Assembly (NCBI RefSeq): GCF_014109725.1
Contig: NZ_CP058554.1
Coordinates: 1,178,001 to 1,242,000 of the forward strand
Direction of reading: 5' to 3'
Source of the DNA: Comamonas piscis
Lineage (GTDB): Bacteria; Pseudomonadota; Gammaproteobacteria; Burkholderiales; Burkholderiaceae_C
Length of the DNA stretch: 64,000 nucleotides
Below, piece after piece: positions 33,296 through 42,939 of this stretch. The notes under the pieces are model-generated. The model saw nothing but the letters and a program-made list of their open reading frames with translations, was not told the DNA's origin and ran no database searches. Numbering within the stretch: the first letter of the stretch is position 1; every line of letters starts with the position of its first letter. Made by a program: the position numbers and the translations under genes.

Positions 33296-35074
33296 TTATA
33301 AAGCGCCGCCTGATCCGCGTGCGCCCGAAGAGGACACCGCCAGACCCAGCATGGCGCAGGCCACGGCCTCGCCCACCTTCACACCATCCACACCGGCTGA
33401 CAGAATGCCGCCGGCGTAGCTGGCGCCTTCACCCGCCGGGTACAGGCCGCGCGTGTTGTCGCTCTGAAAATCGCTGCCTCGGCCAATCTTGACCGGCGAC
33501 GAGGTGCGGGTCTCCACACCCGTCAGGATGGCATCCCACATGTCGTAGCCCCGGAGCTTCTTGCCAAAGGCGGGCAGCGCCTCGCGCATGGCCTCGATCG
33601 CATAGGCCGGCAGCGCCTGGTGCAGGTCGCCCAGATGGACGCCTGGCTTGTACGACGGCTGCACCGTGCCAAAGGCAATCGAGGGCGTGCCGTCGACAAA
33701 ATCGCCGACCAGCTGGCCGGGCGCGCTGTAGCTTTGGCCGCCCAGTACATAGGCCTTGGATTCCAGCTGGCGCTGCAGCACGATGCCCGACAGCGGGTGG
33801 AACGCACCCGGAGCCAGGTTCTCGACGCCATAGGTTTTGCCGCCAAAGGCCCAGGCAAAGCTCTCGGCATCGCGCGGGTAGTCTTCGGGGCTGATGGCGC
33901 AGACCATGCCGGCATTGGCATTGCGCTCGGCGCGGGAGTACTGGCTCATGCCGTTGGTGACCACGCGCTCAGGCTCGCTGGTGGCAGCCACCACGGTGCC
34001 GCCCGGGCACATGCAAAAGCTGTAGACGGCGCGGCCATTGCTGGCGTGGTGCACCAGCTTGTAGTCGGCAGCACCCAGCAGCGGGTGGCCGGCATCCTTG
34101 CCCCAGCGTGCGCGGTCAATCACGCTTTGCGGGTGCTCAATGCGGAAGCCCACCGAGAAAGGCTTGGCCTCCATGGCCACGCCGCGTTCGTAGAACATCG
34201 CAAAGGTGTCGCGCGCGCTGTGGCCCAAGGCCATCACCGCGTGCTGGGTGGGCAGGGTGTAGCTCTCGCCGCTGGTCAGGTTCTGTACTTGCAGGCCTAC
34301 CAGTTGGCGCTCATCGCCTTCGACCAGTACATCGGTCACCTTCTGCTCAAAGCGGATCTCGCCGCCCAGCCGCACGATTTCCTCGCGGATGCCTTCGACC
34401 ACCTTGACCAGCTTGAAGGTGCCGATATGCGGGTGGGCCACAAACAGGATCTCGGGCGGCGCGCCGTGGGTGACGAACTCCTGCATCACCTTGCGGCCCA
34501 GGTGGCGCGGGTCCTTGATCTGGCTATAGAGCTTGCCGTCCGAGAAGGTGCCTGCGCCGCCTTCGCCAAACTGCACATTGGATTCAGGCGTTAGCCGGCG
34601 CTTGCGCCACAGGCCCCAGGTGTCCTTGGTGCGCTGGCGCACCGTCGTGCCGCGCTCCAGCACGATGGGCTTGAAGCCCATCTGCGCCAGCACCAGCGCC
34701 GCAAAAATGCCGCAAGGCCCAAAGCCCACCACGACCGGGCGGTCCTGCATATCGGCAGGCGCCTGGCCCACTGGGTACCAGGCCATGTCGGGCGTCGGGT
34801 TGACGTGGGAATCATTGGCAAAATGCGCCAGCAGCGCTGCTTCCTGCGCGGGTTCTGCCAGGGTCACATCGACGATATAGACGGCCAGCAGCTCGGACTT
34901 GCGCGCATCAAAGCTGCGTTTGTGGACGTGCAGCTGCGCAATGGCCTCAGGCTGCAGGCCCAGGCGTTGGGCCGCCAGTTGAGTGAGCGCCTCTTGGGGC
35001 GCAAATTCGCTGTGGTTTTCGGGGTGGTAAGGCACCGCCGAGAGGGGGAGTTTGAGTTCTGCGATCCGGATCAT
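33296..35074 (-). CDS. NAD(P)/FAD-dependent oxidoreductase
   Basis: A 592-residue flavoprotein. An N-terminal domain (1-110) precedes the dinucleotide fold VVVGFGPCGIFAALVLA (about 114-130); the further FAD contacts are QFGEGGAGTFSDGKL, VMALGHSARDT and GLYPAGEGASYAGGI. It belongs to the large uncharacterised group once called NAD(FAD)-utilizing dehydrogenases; no substrate is assigned. It stands upstream of nothing on its strand, and sbcC ends 119 bases before its start. Confidence 0.85.
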   Translation of the reverse strand: MIRIAELKLPLSAVPYHPENHSEFAPQEALTQLAAQRLGLQPEAIAQLHVHKRSFDARKSELLAVYIVDVTLAEPAQEAALLAHFANDSHVNPTPDMAWYPVGQAPADMQDRPVVVGFGPCGIFAALVLAQMGFKPIVLERGTTVRQRTKDTWGLWRKRRLTPESNVQFGEGGAGTFSDGKLYSQIKDPRHLGRKVMQEFVTHGAPPEILFVAHPHIGTFKLVKVVEGIREEIVRLGGEIRFEQKVTDVLVEGDERQLVGLQVQNLTSGESYTLPTQHAVMALGHSARDTFAMFYERGVAMEAKPFSVGFRIEHPQSVIDRARWGKDAGHPLLGAADYKLVHHASNGRAVYSFCMCPGGTVVAATSEPERVVTNGMSQYSRAERNANAGMVCAISPEDYPRDAESFAWAFGGKTYGVENLAPGAFHPLSGIVLQRQLESKAYVLGGQSYSAPGQLVGDFVDGTPSIAFGTVQPSYKPGVHLGDLHQALPAYAIEAMREALPAFGKKLRGYDMWDAILTGVETRTSSPVKIGRGSDFQSDNTRGLYPAGEGASYAGGILSAGVDGVKVGEAVACAMLGLAVSSSGARGSGGAL

Positions 35075-35193
35075 GGCTTGTACCTATCAAGCAAGGGCCT
35101 GGATGGTAGCCGATATGGCGCTGCCAGTGCGGCTGGACGGGCGGCATCCCCATGGCGCCCTAAGGTAAAAAAGCATAGCAAGCCCGCCGTTCC

Positions 35194-38100
35194 TCAGTGC
35201 TGAAGTTCTAAACGCGAATATCCAATCCCCGCCCCCTTCTCCACCCGGATTTGCGCCGGAATGCGCTCCTTGAGCGCCTCCACATGGCTGATGATGCCGA
35301 TCATCTTGCCGCTGGCGTTCAGCGTGTCCAGCGCCGTCAACGCGATCTCCAAGGTGTCGCCATCCAAGGTGCCAAAGCCTTCGTCCAGGAACAGCGAATC
35401 GATGGAGGTCTTGCTGCTGACCAAATCGGACAGCGCAAGTGCCAATGCCAGGCTGACCAGGAACGCCTCGCCACCCGACAAGGTGCGCGTGTCCCGCGCT
35501 ACATCGCCTTGCCAGCTGTCGACGATATCCAGCTCCAGCTCGCCCGTCGTTTTGCGCTGCAGCAGGTAGCGGCCATGCAGCCGCGCCAGATGGCCGTTGG
35601 CGAGTGCCAGCAAATGGTCCAGGGTGAGGCCCTGGGCAAACTTGCGGTACTTGTCGCCCTTGGCCGAGCCAATCAGGCCATCGAGCCGTTGCCACAGATC
35701 GCTGTCCTGTTCTTGCAGCGCAATCTGCGCCAACAGCGCCTGCTGCCCTGCGCGGCGCTGCGCATCATCGGCCAGGCGCGCGCGGTGGGCGCCCATGCGC
35801 TCTGCCGTCTGGTTGCGCTCTTCCTCCAGCGCCTGTAAGTGCCCATCCAGAGCTTCGGGTGCTTCCTCCGTCAAGGCCTGGGCCTGCAGTTGCTGGTGCT
35901 GTTGCGCCGCTTCATCGGCCACGGTGCTGGCGCGCTGCAGCGTTTGCTGCAGCCCATCGCGCTGCTGTGTGAGCTGGGCCAGCTCGGCGGCTGGCAGCAG
36001 CGCTTGCGCAAAGGCGGGTGCATCGGCAAAGGGGCTCGCTTGCAGGCCCTTGTTCCAAGCGGTCAGAGCCTGCGTCTCAACCCATTGCCGCTCGGCCAGT
36101 TGCTGGCCCGCTTGCTGGATCTGGCCCTCCAGGCTGGCCAGCGTTTGGCGGGTCTGTTCCAGCAGCGCTGCGCAATCCGCCAGCGTAGCGGGCAGCGCCA
36201 TGCTTGCAGCACCTTTTTGCGCGGGAGCCTGCGATTGCGCCAGGCGCAGCTGCCATTGCTGGGCCTCTTGCGCGCACTGGCTGGCCTGGTGCTGCTGCAG
36301 CGCCAGTTGCTGGGCGATGGTGTGCAACTGCGCGCTGCGCTGTTGCCACTGCTGCCATTCCTGCTGGCGGGTCTGCAACCAGGTACCGGCATCGGCCGCT
36401 GCGGGTAAGGGCAGGCCCAGCGGGGCCAGGCTGGATTGCAGCGCTGCCTCCGTTGTACCGGCCAGGGCCTGCAGGTCTTGCACCGCTTGGATCAGCCGCT
36501 GCTGCTGCGCGCTGTTGTCTTGCTGGCTGCGCTGCAGCTGTGCTTGCTGGTGCTGGGCATGCTGCAAGGCCTGTGCGGTGGTATGGGCGGTGTCTTTGGC
36601 GCGTTGCAGCGCTTGCTCTGCCGCTTCGGCCGCCGCCAACGCCTGCTGCAGCTGGGCAGCGTGGGCGGCGCTGGCTTGCTGCGCATCAGCCAATACCTGT
36701 GGCTGCTGCCAGGCAGATTCGGCGATGGGCTGCGCCATGTGTGTGGCGAGTTCCTGCCATGCCTGCTGCCATTGCGCCAGGCGCTGCTCGGCCGCTGTCA
36801 GTTGGGCCTGCAGGCTGGTTTGTTGGCTCAGAGCGGCAGCATGCGCGGCGCTGAGCTGCTCACCTTGTTGTTGCAGCGTTTCCAGCTCGGCCTGGGCCGC
36901 TTGCAGCGCTGCTTCGGTGGCGGTCACATCGAGCGCCGCATAGGCAGCAATCGCAGGGTGCTCATGGGCGCCGCAGAGCGGGCAGGCCTCTCCCGGTTGC
37001 AAGGCCTGGCGGTGGGATTCCAGGCTTTGGATGCGCTGTTCCTGGGCCAGCAGTTTTTGCTTGTCGCCCAACCGCTCTTTCTGGGCCTTGTACTGGCTGC
37101 GCAAGGCCGCCAATGCCTGTTGCTGTTGCAGCAGGGGTGCCGCACAGGCCTGCAGTGCATCACCCAACTGCGTGCCATCCCGCGCCAGCGGTTGGCGTTG
37201 CTGGGCATGCTGCAGCAGCTGCTGCCAGGCTTGCTGGTGCTGTTGGGCCGTTTGCCAGTGAGCGCGCAGCTCGACCAGGCTGCCGCCATGCGGTGCCAGG
37301 CGGCTTTGTTGCGCTGTCTGGGCCTCGTGCGCTGCTGCATCTGCCTGTTGCTGCGCTGTTTGGGCCTGTTGTAGTTCGGTGGCCTGTGCGGCTGCTTGCT
37401 GCTGCAGCGCCTGGTGCTGTTGTTGGGCCTGCAGCAACGCGGCCTGCTCTTGTGCCAACTGCCGCTGTTGCTGCTGTCGCTGCGCCAGCTGCTCGCGCCA
37501 GCCGCTCAGCTGGTCGCCTAATGCAGCATGGCCGGGGTGCTGCTGCAGCCAGTGCTGAAGCTCGGTCTGCTGGGTTTGCAGCTGCTGCAGTGCGTGTTCT
37601 GCCTGCTGCTGGGCCTGCTGCGCCAGCGCACTGGTGTGCTGCTGCAGCTGCCATTGCTGGTGGTGGGCATCGGCGAGGCGGCCCTGCAATTGCGCCAGCT
37701 GGGCTTGGCCCGCTGCGGTGGCTGCTTGCGCCTGCTGCCAGCCCGCATGCAGCGGGGCAATCGCTTGCGCAGGGCCATGGGCCTGCAGGCGTTTCAGATC
37801 AGGGGCGGCAGCCTGCAGTGCTTGTTGGGCCTGCTGCAGGCGCTCATCGGCCTGGTGCTGCGCCTGCGCCGCTTGTGCAGTTTGCTGCTGCCAGCGCTGC
37901 AAAGTTTGCAGCGCAACATGGCGCGTTTGCAGGCTGGCGAGGGTGTCTTGCAGCTGCTGGGCTTCCGTTTGCAGCTGTTCGCGCTCGGCCTCGGGCAGCA
38001 GTTGCATGCCGCCCGCCTGGGCCTTGTCGCGCTCCAGCGCCTGGCGGGCATCGCGGGCGCGCTCAAACACGGTCTGCGAAATCTGGCTGTAAATGTCGGT

Positions 38101-38634
38101 CCCCGTCAGCTCTTCGAGCAGCTCAGCGCGCTCATTGGCTTTTGCCTCCAAAAATGCTGCAAAGCCGCCCTGGGCCAGCAGCATCGATTTGGTAAAGCGC
38201 TGAAAATCCAGCCCGGTGATCTCGGCCATCTGGCGCAGCTTGTCGCTGCTATGGGTGCTCAGGATCACGCCATCGGCCACGCGCGCCAGTTCCACCTTGG
38301 GGCCTTGCAGTGCGCCGTCGGCCTTGTCGCGGGCGCGGCGCTGGCTCCAGAAGGCGCGGTAAACAGTGCCTTTGACTTCAAACTCCACCTCTGCCAGGCA
38401 GTCCGCCGTGTGGCGCGTCATCAGGTCATTGCTGCCGGTGCTGATGGTCGCCAGCCGGGGCGTCTGGTGGTAGAGCGCCAGGCAAATGGCATCCAGCAAG
38501 GTCGATTTGCCAGCGCCCGTGGGCCCCGTGATGGCAAACAGGCTGTTGTCAGCAAAGGGCGCCGCCGTAAAGTCAATGCACCACTCGCCTTTGAGCGAGT
38601 TCAGGTTTTTCAGCCGCAGCTTGCGTATCTTCAT
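35194..38634 (-). CDS. sbcC: Exonuclease subunit SbcC
   Basis: SMC-like ATPase of the SbcCD nuclease, which opens DNA hairpins and trims double-strand ends. It is 1146 residues: Walker A GPTGAGKST (37-45), long coiled coils, the zinc hook CPLC (Cys551, Cys554), signature LSGGE (1052-1056) and Walker B LFLDEGFGT (Asp1084, Glu1085). The coiled-coil arms (about 210-990) are unusually rich in Gln and Ala, and this produces many shadow frames. Its ATG overlaps the sbcD stop by ATGA (38631-38634). Confidence 0.95.
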   Translation of the reverse strand: MKIRKLRLKNLNSLKGEWCIDFTAAPFADNSLFAITGPTGAGKSTLLDAICLALYHQTPRLATISTGSNDLMTRHTADCLAEVEFEVKGTVYRAFWSQRRARDKADGALQGPKVELARVADGVILSTHSSDKLRQMAEITGLDFQRFTKSMLLAQGGFAAFLEAKANERAELLEELTGTDIYSQISQTVFERARDARQALERDKAQAGGMQLLPEAEREQLQTEAQQLQDTLASLQTRHVALQTLQRWQQQTAQAAQAQHQADERLQQAQQALQAAAPDLKRLQAHGPAQAIAPLHAGWQQAQAATAAGQAQLAQLQGRLADAHHQQWQLQQHTSALAQQAQQQAEHALQQLQTQQTELQHWLQQHPGHAALGDQLSGWREQLAQRQQQQRQLAQEQAALLQAQQQHQALQQQAAAQATELQQAQTAQQQADAAAHEAQTAQQSRLAPHGGSLVELRAHWQTAQQHQQAWQQLLQHAQQRQPLARDGTQLGDALQACAAPLLQQQQALAALRSQYKAQKERLGDKQKLLAQEQRIQSLESHRQALQPGEACPLCGAHEHPAIAAYAALDVTATEAALQAAQAELETLQQQGEQLSAAHAAALSQQTSLQAQLTAAEQRLAQWQQAWQELATHMAQPIAESAWQQPQVLADAQQASAAHAAQLQQALAAAEAAEQALQRAKDTAHTTAQALQHAQHQQAQLQRSQQDNSAQQQRLIQAVQDLQALAGTTEAALQSSLAPLGLPLPAAADAGTWLQTRQQEWQQWQQRSAQLHTIAQQLALQQHQASQCAQEAQQWQLRLAQSQAPAQKGAASMALPATLADCAALLEQTRQTLASLEGQIQQAGQQLAERQWVETQALTAWNKGLQASPFADAPAFAQALLPAAELAQLTQQRDGLQQTLQRASTVADEAAQQHQQLQAQALTEEAPEALDGHLQALEEERNQTAERMGAHRARLADDAQRRAGQQALLAQIALQEQDSDLWQRLDGLIGSAKGDKYRKFAQGLTLDHLLALANGHLARLHGRYLLQRKTTGELELDIVDSWQGDVARDTRTLSGGEAFLVSLALALALSDLVSSKTSIDSLFLDEGFGTLDGDTLEIALTALDTLNASGKMIGIISHVEALKERIPAQIRVEKGAGIGYSRLELQH

Positions 38635-39869
38635 GCGGGCTCCCCGCTGGGGTTGGCCAGCGACTGCAGCACGCTTTGGTAGCGCGCGGTCAGCGCCTGC
38701 TGCAGCTCGGTGTCCATGGTCTCCAGCGCCAGGCGGCGCTCAAACACTTGCGCGGGGGTCAGCGCATCCAGCGCCTCGATGGCCGGGCCGCTCCACTGCG
38801 CCGCCTCCCTGCCGCGCTGTCGTTTGACCCGCAGCAGCTGTAGCGGCATATCCTCGGCCATGGCCTGCACGCGCAGCGGCAGGTCGGCCAGGTAGTCGTC
38901 TTCTTCGATGCTGATGTCCAGCCAGACCTTTTTGCCCGCCTGGGCCAGCGCACTGGCCTGCTGCAGCGCGGCCGGCAGGGCGGCCAGGCTGCTGCGCAAT
39001 GCAGCCATTGGCTGGAATACCGGCACCGGCAGCGCAGTCACCGCCTGCAAGCCCGGCTCTCCTAACTGGATCAGCAGCATCTGCTTAGTTTGCCGCGCCT
39101 CGTCAAAACCCAGCGCAATCGGCGAGCCGCAGTAGCGGATGTGCTCCAGCCCGCCCACCTTTTGCGGCTGGTGGATATGGCCCAGCGCGATGTAGTCCAC
39201 AGGGGGAAAGGCCTGGGTCGGAAAAGCCTCCAGCGCGCCGACATAGATCTCGCGCACCGATTCGCTGCTGCTGGCGCCCACGGTGGTGAGGTGGCCGGTG
39301 GCGATGATCGGCAACTGCCGCCCCAGGCTCTGTTGCAGAGCGGCCTGCTGCTGCAAGGCCGTCTCATACACCTGCTGGTAGGTGGCCTGGATGGCCTGCT
39401 GCAGCGCCAGTTGCTTGTCCTGCGCGCTTTGGTTGGCCTGGCTTTGCAGCACATCGCGGGGGCGGATAAAGGGTAACGCGCAGACGATGCAGCCGGGCGT
39501 GCCATCGCGGCGCGGCAAGATGCGCACATGCTGCGCGGGCGCGCCGGTGGCGGCAATCACCTGGGTGCCCAGGTGCTGAAGCAGGCCGCTGCTTTCTTCC
39601 AGCACCGCGACGGAATCATGGTTGCCACCCAGCACCAGCAGCGCAACGCCGGCCTGGTGCAGGCGGGCGATCAGACGGTTGTAGAGCTCGCGGGCGTAGC
39701 TGGGCGGCGCGCCGGTGTCAAAAACATCGCCTGCGATCAGCACCGCATCGGCGGCTTGCGCTGCCACCTGGTCCAGCAGCCAGTCGATCAGCGCGCTGTG
39801 CTCTGCCTGGCGGCTTTGGCCCATAAAGTGCTGGCCCAGGTGCCAGTCCGAGGTGTGAATGATGCGCAT
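38631..39869 (-). CDS. sbcD: Exonuclease subunit SbcD
   Basis: Mre11-type nuclease partner of SbcC, 412 residues. The metallophosphoesterase motifs are present: SDWHLG (Asp8, His10), IAGDVFDTG, GGNHDS, TGHLT and GHIHQPQ. The C-terminal cap domain follows. It is the first gene of the sbcDC operon, with translation coupled to sbcC. The FTR1 gene lies upstream on the same strand but is separated by a terminator. Confidence 0.95.
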   Translation of the reverse strand: MRIIHTSDWHLGQHFMGQSRQAEHSALIDWLLDQVAAQAADAVLIAGDVFDTGAPPSYARELYNRLIARLHQAGVALLVLGGNHDSVAVLEESSGLLQHLGTQVIAATGAPAQHVRILPRRDGTPGCIVCALPFIRPRDVLQSQANQSAQDKQLALQQAIQATYQQVYETALQQQAALQQSLGRQLPIIATGHLTTVGASSSESVREIYVGALEAFPTQAFPPVDYIALGHIHQPQKVGGLEHIRYCGSPIALGFDEARQTKQMLLIQLGEPGLQAVTALPVPVFQPMAALRSSLAALPAALQQASALAQAGKKVWLDISIEEDDYLADLPLRVQAMAEDMPLQLLRVKRQRGREAAQWSGPAIEALDALTPAQVFERRLALETMDTELQQALTARYQSVLQSLANPSGEPA

Positions 39870-39940
39870 GGTCGGGGGAGGGGATGGAGAGATCGCGGGA
39901 ACCCTGTCGATGGTAGTCGCTGGGCGCAGCGCTGGTCAAA

Positions 39941-39979
39941 GAAAAAGACCTCGCGAGGGTCTGAACCCGGGCGAGGTCT
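39941..39979 (-). terminator. Terminator of the FTR1 gene
   Basis: AGACCTCGC (39946-39954) pairs with GCGAGGTCT (39971-39979), with a TTTTTC tract on the minus strand. It lies between the FTR1 stop and sbcD. Confidence 0.75.
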
Positions 39980-39999
39980 GATGGCGGATAAGGCGATGT

Positions 40000-41964
40000 T
40001 TACTTCTTGGCGCCCACCGCCTTGTTGGCCGACGCGCGGTTGTAGGCAAAGCCGATGACCACCAAGGCCAGCACAATGGCCTGGGCCAGCAAGGTCTCCA
40101 TCGTCGGGAACATGCCCAGCAGCTCGATGCGGGGTGCGCTGAGCGGCGTGGCGCTGACCCAGCCTGCCTCTTGCAGCGAGGACACGCCCTTGCCCACCAG
40201 CACGACGGCCAGCACAGCCACGAGGAGGGAGGTGGCAGAGAAGAAGCGGCCAATCGGCATGCGGGCGCTGGTGCGCAGCAGCACAGCAGCAATCACCGCC
40301 AAGATCGCCACGGCGGCCAGGCCGCCGCCCAGCAGCGCGCCATGGTGGCCGTCCGAGGCCAGCGCCGAGAAGAACAGCACGGTCTCGAACACCTCGCGGT
40401 AGACGGAGACAAAGGCCAGCGCAAACAGGCCCCACATGGAGCCCTGGCCCATGCTGGCCGAAAGCTTCTCGCTCAAATAGCTTTGCCAGCGGCCGGCGCT
40501 GCTCTTGCTGTGCATCCACAGGCCCACACTCAGCAGCACCAGTGCGGCAATGACGGAGCCCAGGCCCTCGGTCACCTCGCGGCTGGCGCCGCTGATCTCC
40601 ACCAGGTAGGTGGCGGCGGCCCAGGTCAGGCCGCCTGCCACCAGCGCCGAGCTCCAGCCGGCATGCACATAGCGCAGCGCATCCTGGCGGCCGGCCTTGC
40701 GCAGCAGCGCCACCATGCCGATGACGATCAGCAAGGCCTCCAGCCCTTCCCGCAGCAAGATGGTGAGCGCGCCGACAAAGGTGGCCGTAGCGTCGGAGGC
40801 GCCCGCGTTCAGCTCGGCCTCCACTTGGCTGAACATGTTGTGCAGTTGCTGGGCGGCGGCCTCGGCCTCTTGCAAGCTGCCGCTGGCCACCGTGGCGCGG
40901 TACTGCACCATGGCCGATTCGACCTGGGTCATCAAGGCCTTGTTGCGCGCGGCAATCGTCGGCTCCAGCGGCTCAAAGCCATCCAGGTAGGCAGACAGCG
41001 CCAGCTTCATCGCCTGGTTGCGGTCGCCCGCCTTGAGCGCCACCAGGCTTTGCGCCAGGCGCTGGCGCGACAGGGCCACGCCGCTGGCCTTGCTTTCGCT
41101 GATGACCTCGGGGTTGGCACGCAGATAGGCCAGCACGGCGCGGGCCTGGTCGATCGGCATGGCCGGGGTCAGGCTTTGCGCGGTGGTGGTGCTGAGGGCG
41201 GCTAGGTCGCCAAAGCGTGCCCGCAGGCCGGCATCGCTTTGCCACAGCGCCTTGCCGGTGGCGCGCAGTTCGTCGTTGTATGACAGGCCGCCAACGAAGT
41301 AGGCCAGCGCCCAGCGGTCGTCCTCGGGCAGCGCGCCAAAGGCCACCATCGACGTGCCTTCGACGCCTTGCGAGGTCACCTGGTACAGGGCCATCAGGCT
41401 GCGGGCATTGGCGCGCTGCGCATCGCTGAAGGCAATGGGCTGCGGATCCAGACCCTGCGCAGCCGGGCCATCGCCACCGCCGCTGGCGCCATGGCAACTC
41501 GCACAGATTTGTTGAAAGAGTTGAGAGCCTTTTGTTATATCGGGAGCCTTTGCCGGTGCGACTGGCATCGGGTAGGCCGCCACCAGCATCTGGGCTGCCT
41601 GGTGGGCCAGCTGGGCTACGTCATCGGCCGCCGCCTTGGCTTGGACCGCTGCGCGCAACTGCCCAGCCAGTGCCACGACCCGGGCCTTGTCGGCGTGGGC
41701 GGGCAGGGCCTGGGCCTGCTGCAGCGCATTGGCGCTGAAGTCCAGCATCTCGGCATATTCGCCTTCGCTGACGACCTGGCCTTTGTCGACCGCGCCTTCG
41801 TAGTCGACAGCCACATAGTCGAGCAACTGCCAGAGCTGGCGGGCATCGGTGGCTTGGGTAGTAGGGGCCGTCGTGACAGGGGCAGGGGTCGGCGTTTGGG
41901 CCAGGGCAGGGCCGCCGAGCAAGCCGGCGACCAGGGCCAGTGCCCAGCTGAATGTGGAGCGCAT
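40000..41964 (-). CDS. FTR1-family iron permease with N-terminal cytochrome c domain
   Basis: A 654-residue iron-uptake permease. After a signal peptide (to about residue 22) comes a periplasmic helical region, a cytochrome c site CASCH (154-158) in a class I-like domain, then a second helical region and the FTR1 membrane domain (from about 395) with the iron-binding motifs REGLE (405-409) and REVFE (523-527), plus REVTE (462-466). The haem domain probably oxidises Fe(II) in place of a separate ferroxidase (inference). A Fur-like palindrome lies 11 bases before the start. No clear Shine-Dalgarno is present. Confidence 0.9.
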   Translation of the reverse strand: MRSTFSWALALVAGLLGGPALAQTPTPAPVTTAPTTQATDARQLWQLLDYVAVDYEGAVDKGQVVSEGEYAEMLDFSANALQQAQALPAHADKARVVALAGQLRAAVQAKAAADDVAQLAHQAAQMLVAAYPMPVAPAKAPDITKGSQLFQQICASCHGASGGGDGPAAQGLDPQPIAFSDAQRANARSLMALYQVTSQGVEGTSMVAFGALPEDDRWALAYFVGGLSYNDELRATGKALWQSDAGLRARFGDLAALSTTTAQSLTPAMPIDQARAVLAYLRANPEVISESKASGVALSRQRLAQSLVALKAGDRNQAMKLALSAYLDGFEPLEPTIAARNKALMTQVESAMVQYRATVASGSLQEAEAAAQQLHNMFSQVEAELNAGASDATATFVGALTILLREGLEALLIVIGMVALLRKAGRQDALRYVHAGWSSALVAGGLTWAAATYLVEISGASREVTEGLGSVIAALVLLSVGLWMHSKSSAGRWQSYLSEKLSASMGQGSMWGLFALAFVSVYREVFETVLFFSALASDGHHGALLGGGLAAVAILAVIAAVLLRTSARMPIGRFFSATSLLVAVLAVVLVGKGVSSLQEAGWVSATPLSAPRIELLGMFPTMETLLAQAIVLALVVIGFAYNRASANKAVGAKK

Positions 41965-41974
41965 GAAGTGTTAT

Positions 41975-41989
41975 GAATAAGAATTATTC
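41975..41989 (-). promoter_or_regulatory. Candidate Fur box upstream of the FTR1 gene
   Basis: GAATAAGAATTATTC is an inverted repeat (GAATAA/TTATTC) resembling half of the consensus Fur site, and lies 11 bases before the start codon. It would place the iron permease under iron repression. Binding is not shown. Confidence 0.5.
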
Positions 41990-42223
41990 GCGGCATTTTA
42001 AGCTTGTTTACATTCTGTAGTGCCGCAGTCGCCCGCCTGTGCAGGAACAGTCAGATTCCGCCTTTTCGATGCTGCGCGAGCCTGATTAGGCTTCATTGGA
42101 AACGCAATTGGTAACCATTTCTACGTCTCAGATCGCTACACTGCGGCCACGCGCTTGTGCTCATAGGGAGGGCAAGGCGTTGCACGCTGCAGACCCTGTG
42201 CCGTGCAGCAACGAGGAGAAAAA

Positions 42224-42823
42224 ATGGAAAAATTAACAGGATTCGCCGTAGCCGCCGTGGTCGCATGTGCCGGTTTGATGGGTTGCAGCAAGAAGGAAGA
42301 GACCCCCAGCAGCCCACCCGCTGCCGCCGCCCCGGCCCCCGCGCCTGCAGCAGCACCGGCCCCTGCGCCAGCGCCCGCCGTTGCCGCACAAAAGGTGCAG
42401 CCCGGCAAGTGGCAAGCCACCACCGAGATGAGCGGCCCCATGGGCCAGCAGGCACTGACCGGTGTGGAACAGGCCCTCAAATCCATGACGCCTGAGCAGA
42501 AGAAGGCTGCCAACCTGGACAACGCCAAGGTCGAAGGCGGCAAGCTGGTGCAAGAGATGTGCATCACCCCCGATATGGCTGGCAAAAACCTGCAATCCCT
42601 GGCGGATTCCCAGCTGAAGAACATGCCCGGCTGCAGCCCCGCCGACATCAAGACCGATGGCAACAAGGAATCCATGCGCTTCACCTGCGGCGAAGGCAAG
42701 ATGAGCATGGACCTCGAAGCCGTCTACACCTCGCCCACCGAGAACACCGTCACCAGCAAGATGGACATGGCCGGCCAGGGCATGACCACCACAGTGACCA
42801 GCAAGCGCGTGGGCGACTGCTGA
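42224..42823 (+). CDS. DUF3617-family lipoprotein
   Basis: A 199-residue predicted lipoprotein: signal MEKLTGFAVAAVVACAGLMGC (lipobox LMGC, Cys21), a Pro-Ala linker of about 35 residues, and a C-terminal DUF3617 domain (KVQPGKWQATTEMSG, MCITPDMAGKN, VTSKRVGDC at the end). Function unknown. The start at 42224 follows GAGGAG; the frame from 42203 is longer by seven residues without support. It is a single-gene unit ended by a terminator. Confidence 0.82.
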   Translation: MEKLTGFAVAAVVACAGLMGCSKKEETPSSPPAAAAPAPAPAAAPAPAPAPAVAAQKVQPGKWQATTEMSGPMGQQALTGVEQALKSMTPEQKKAANLDNAKVEGGKLVQEMCITPDMAGKNLQSLADSQLKNMPGCSPADIKTDGNKESMRFTCGEGKMSMDLEAVYTSPTENTVTSKMDMAGQGMTTTVTSKRVGDC

Positions 42824-42877
42824 TAGAGAGGCTCGCGCGCCGCTGTATAGGTGGTGCGCGTTGGGCTTTTGAATGCA

Positions 42878-42904
42878 AAAACGCAGCCTGGGTGGCTGCG
42901 TTTT
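42878..42904. terminator. Bidirectional terminator
   Basis: AAAACGCAGCC (42878-42888) pairs with GGCTGCGTTTT (42894-42904), loop TGGGT. It serves the DUF3617 gene and the convergent IPTL-CTERM-like gene. Confidence 0.88.
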
Positions 42905-42939
42905 GTTAGTAGGGCTGGCGTGCTTTCCCTGCAGGCCTC

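Noticed and set aside
35194..38634. Glutamine-rich repeats in sbcC read as tandem repeat or CRISPR-like DNA
   Set aside because: CAG/CTG-rich codons in coiled-coil arms; units are irregular and within an intact reading frame.
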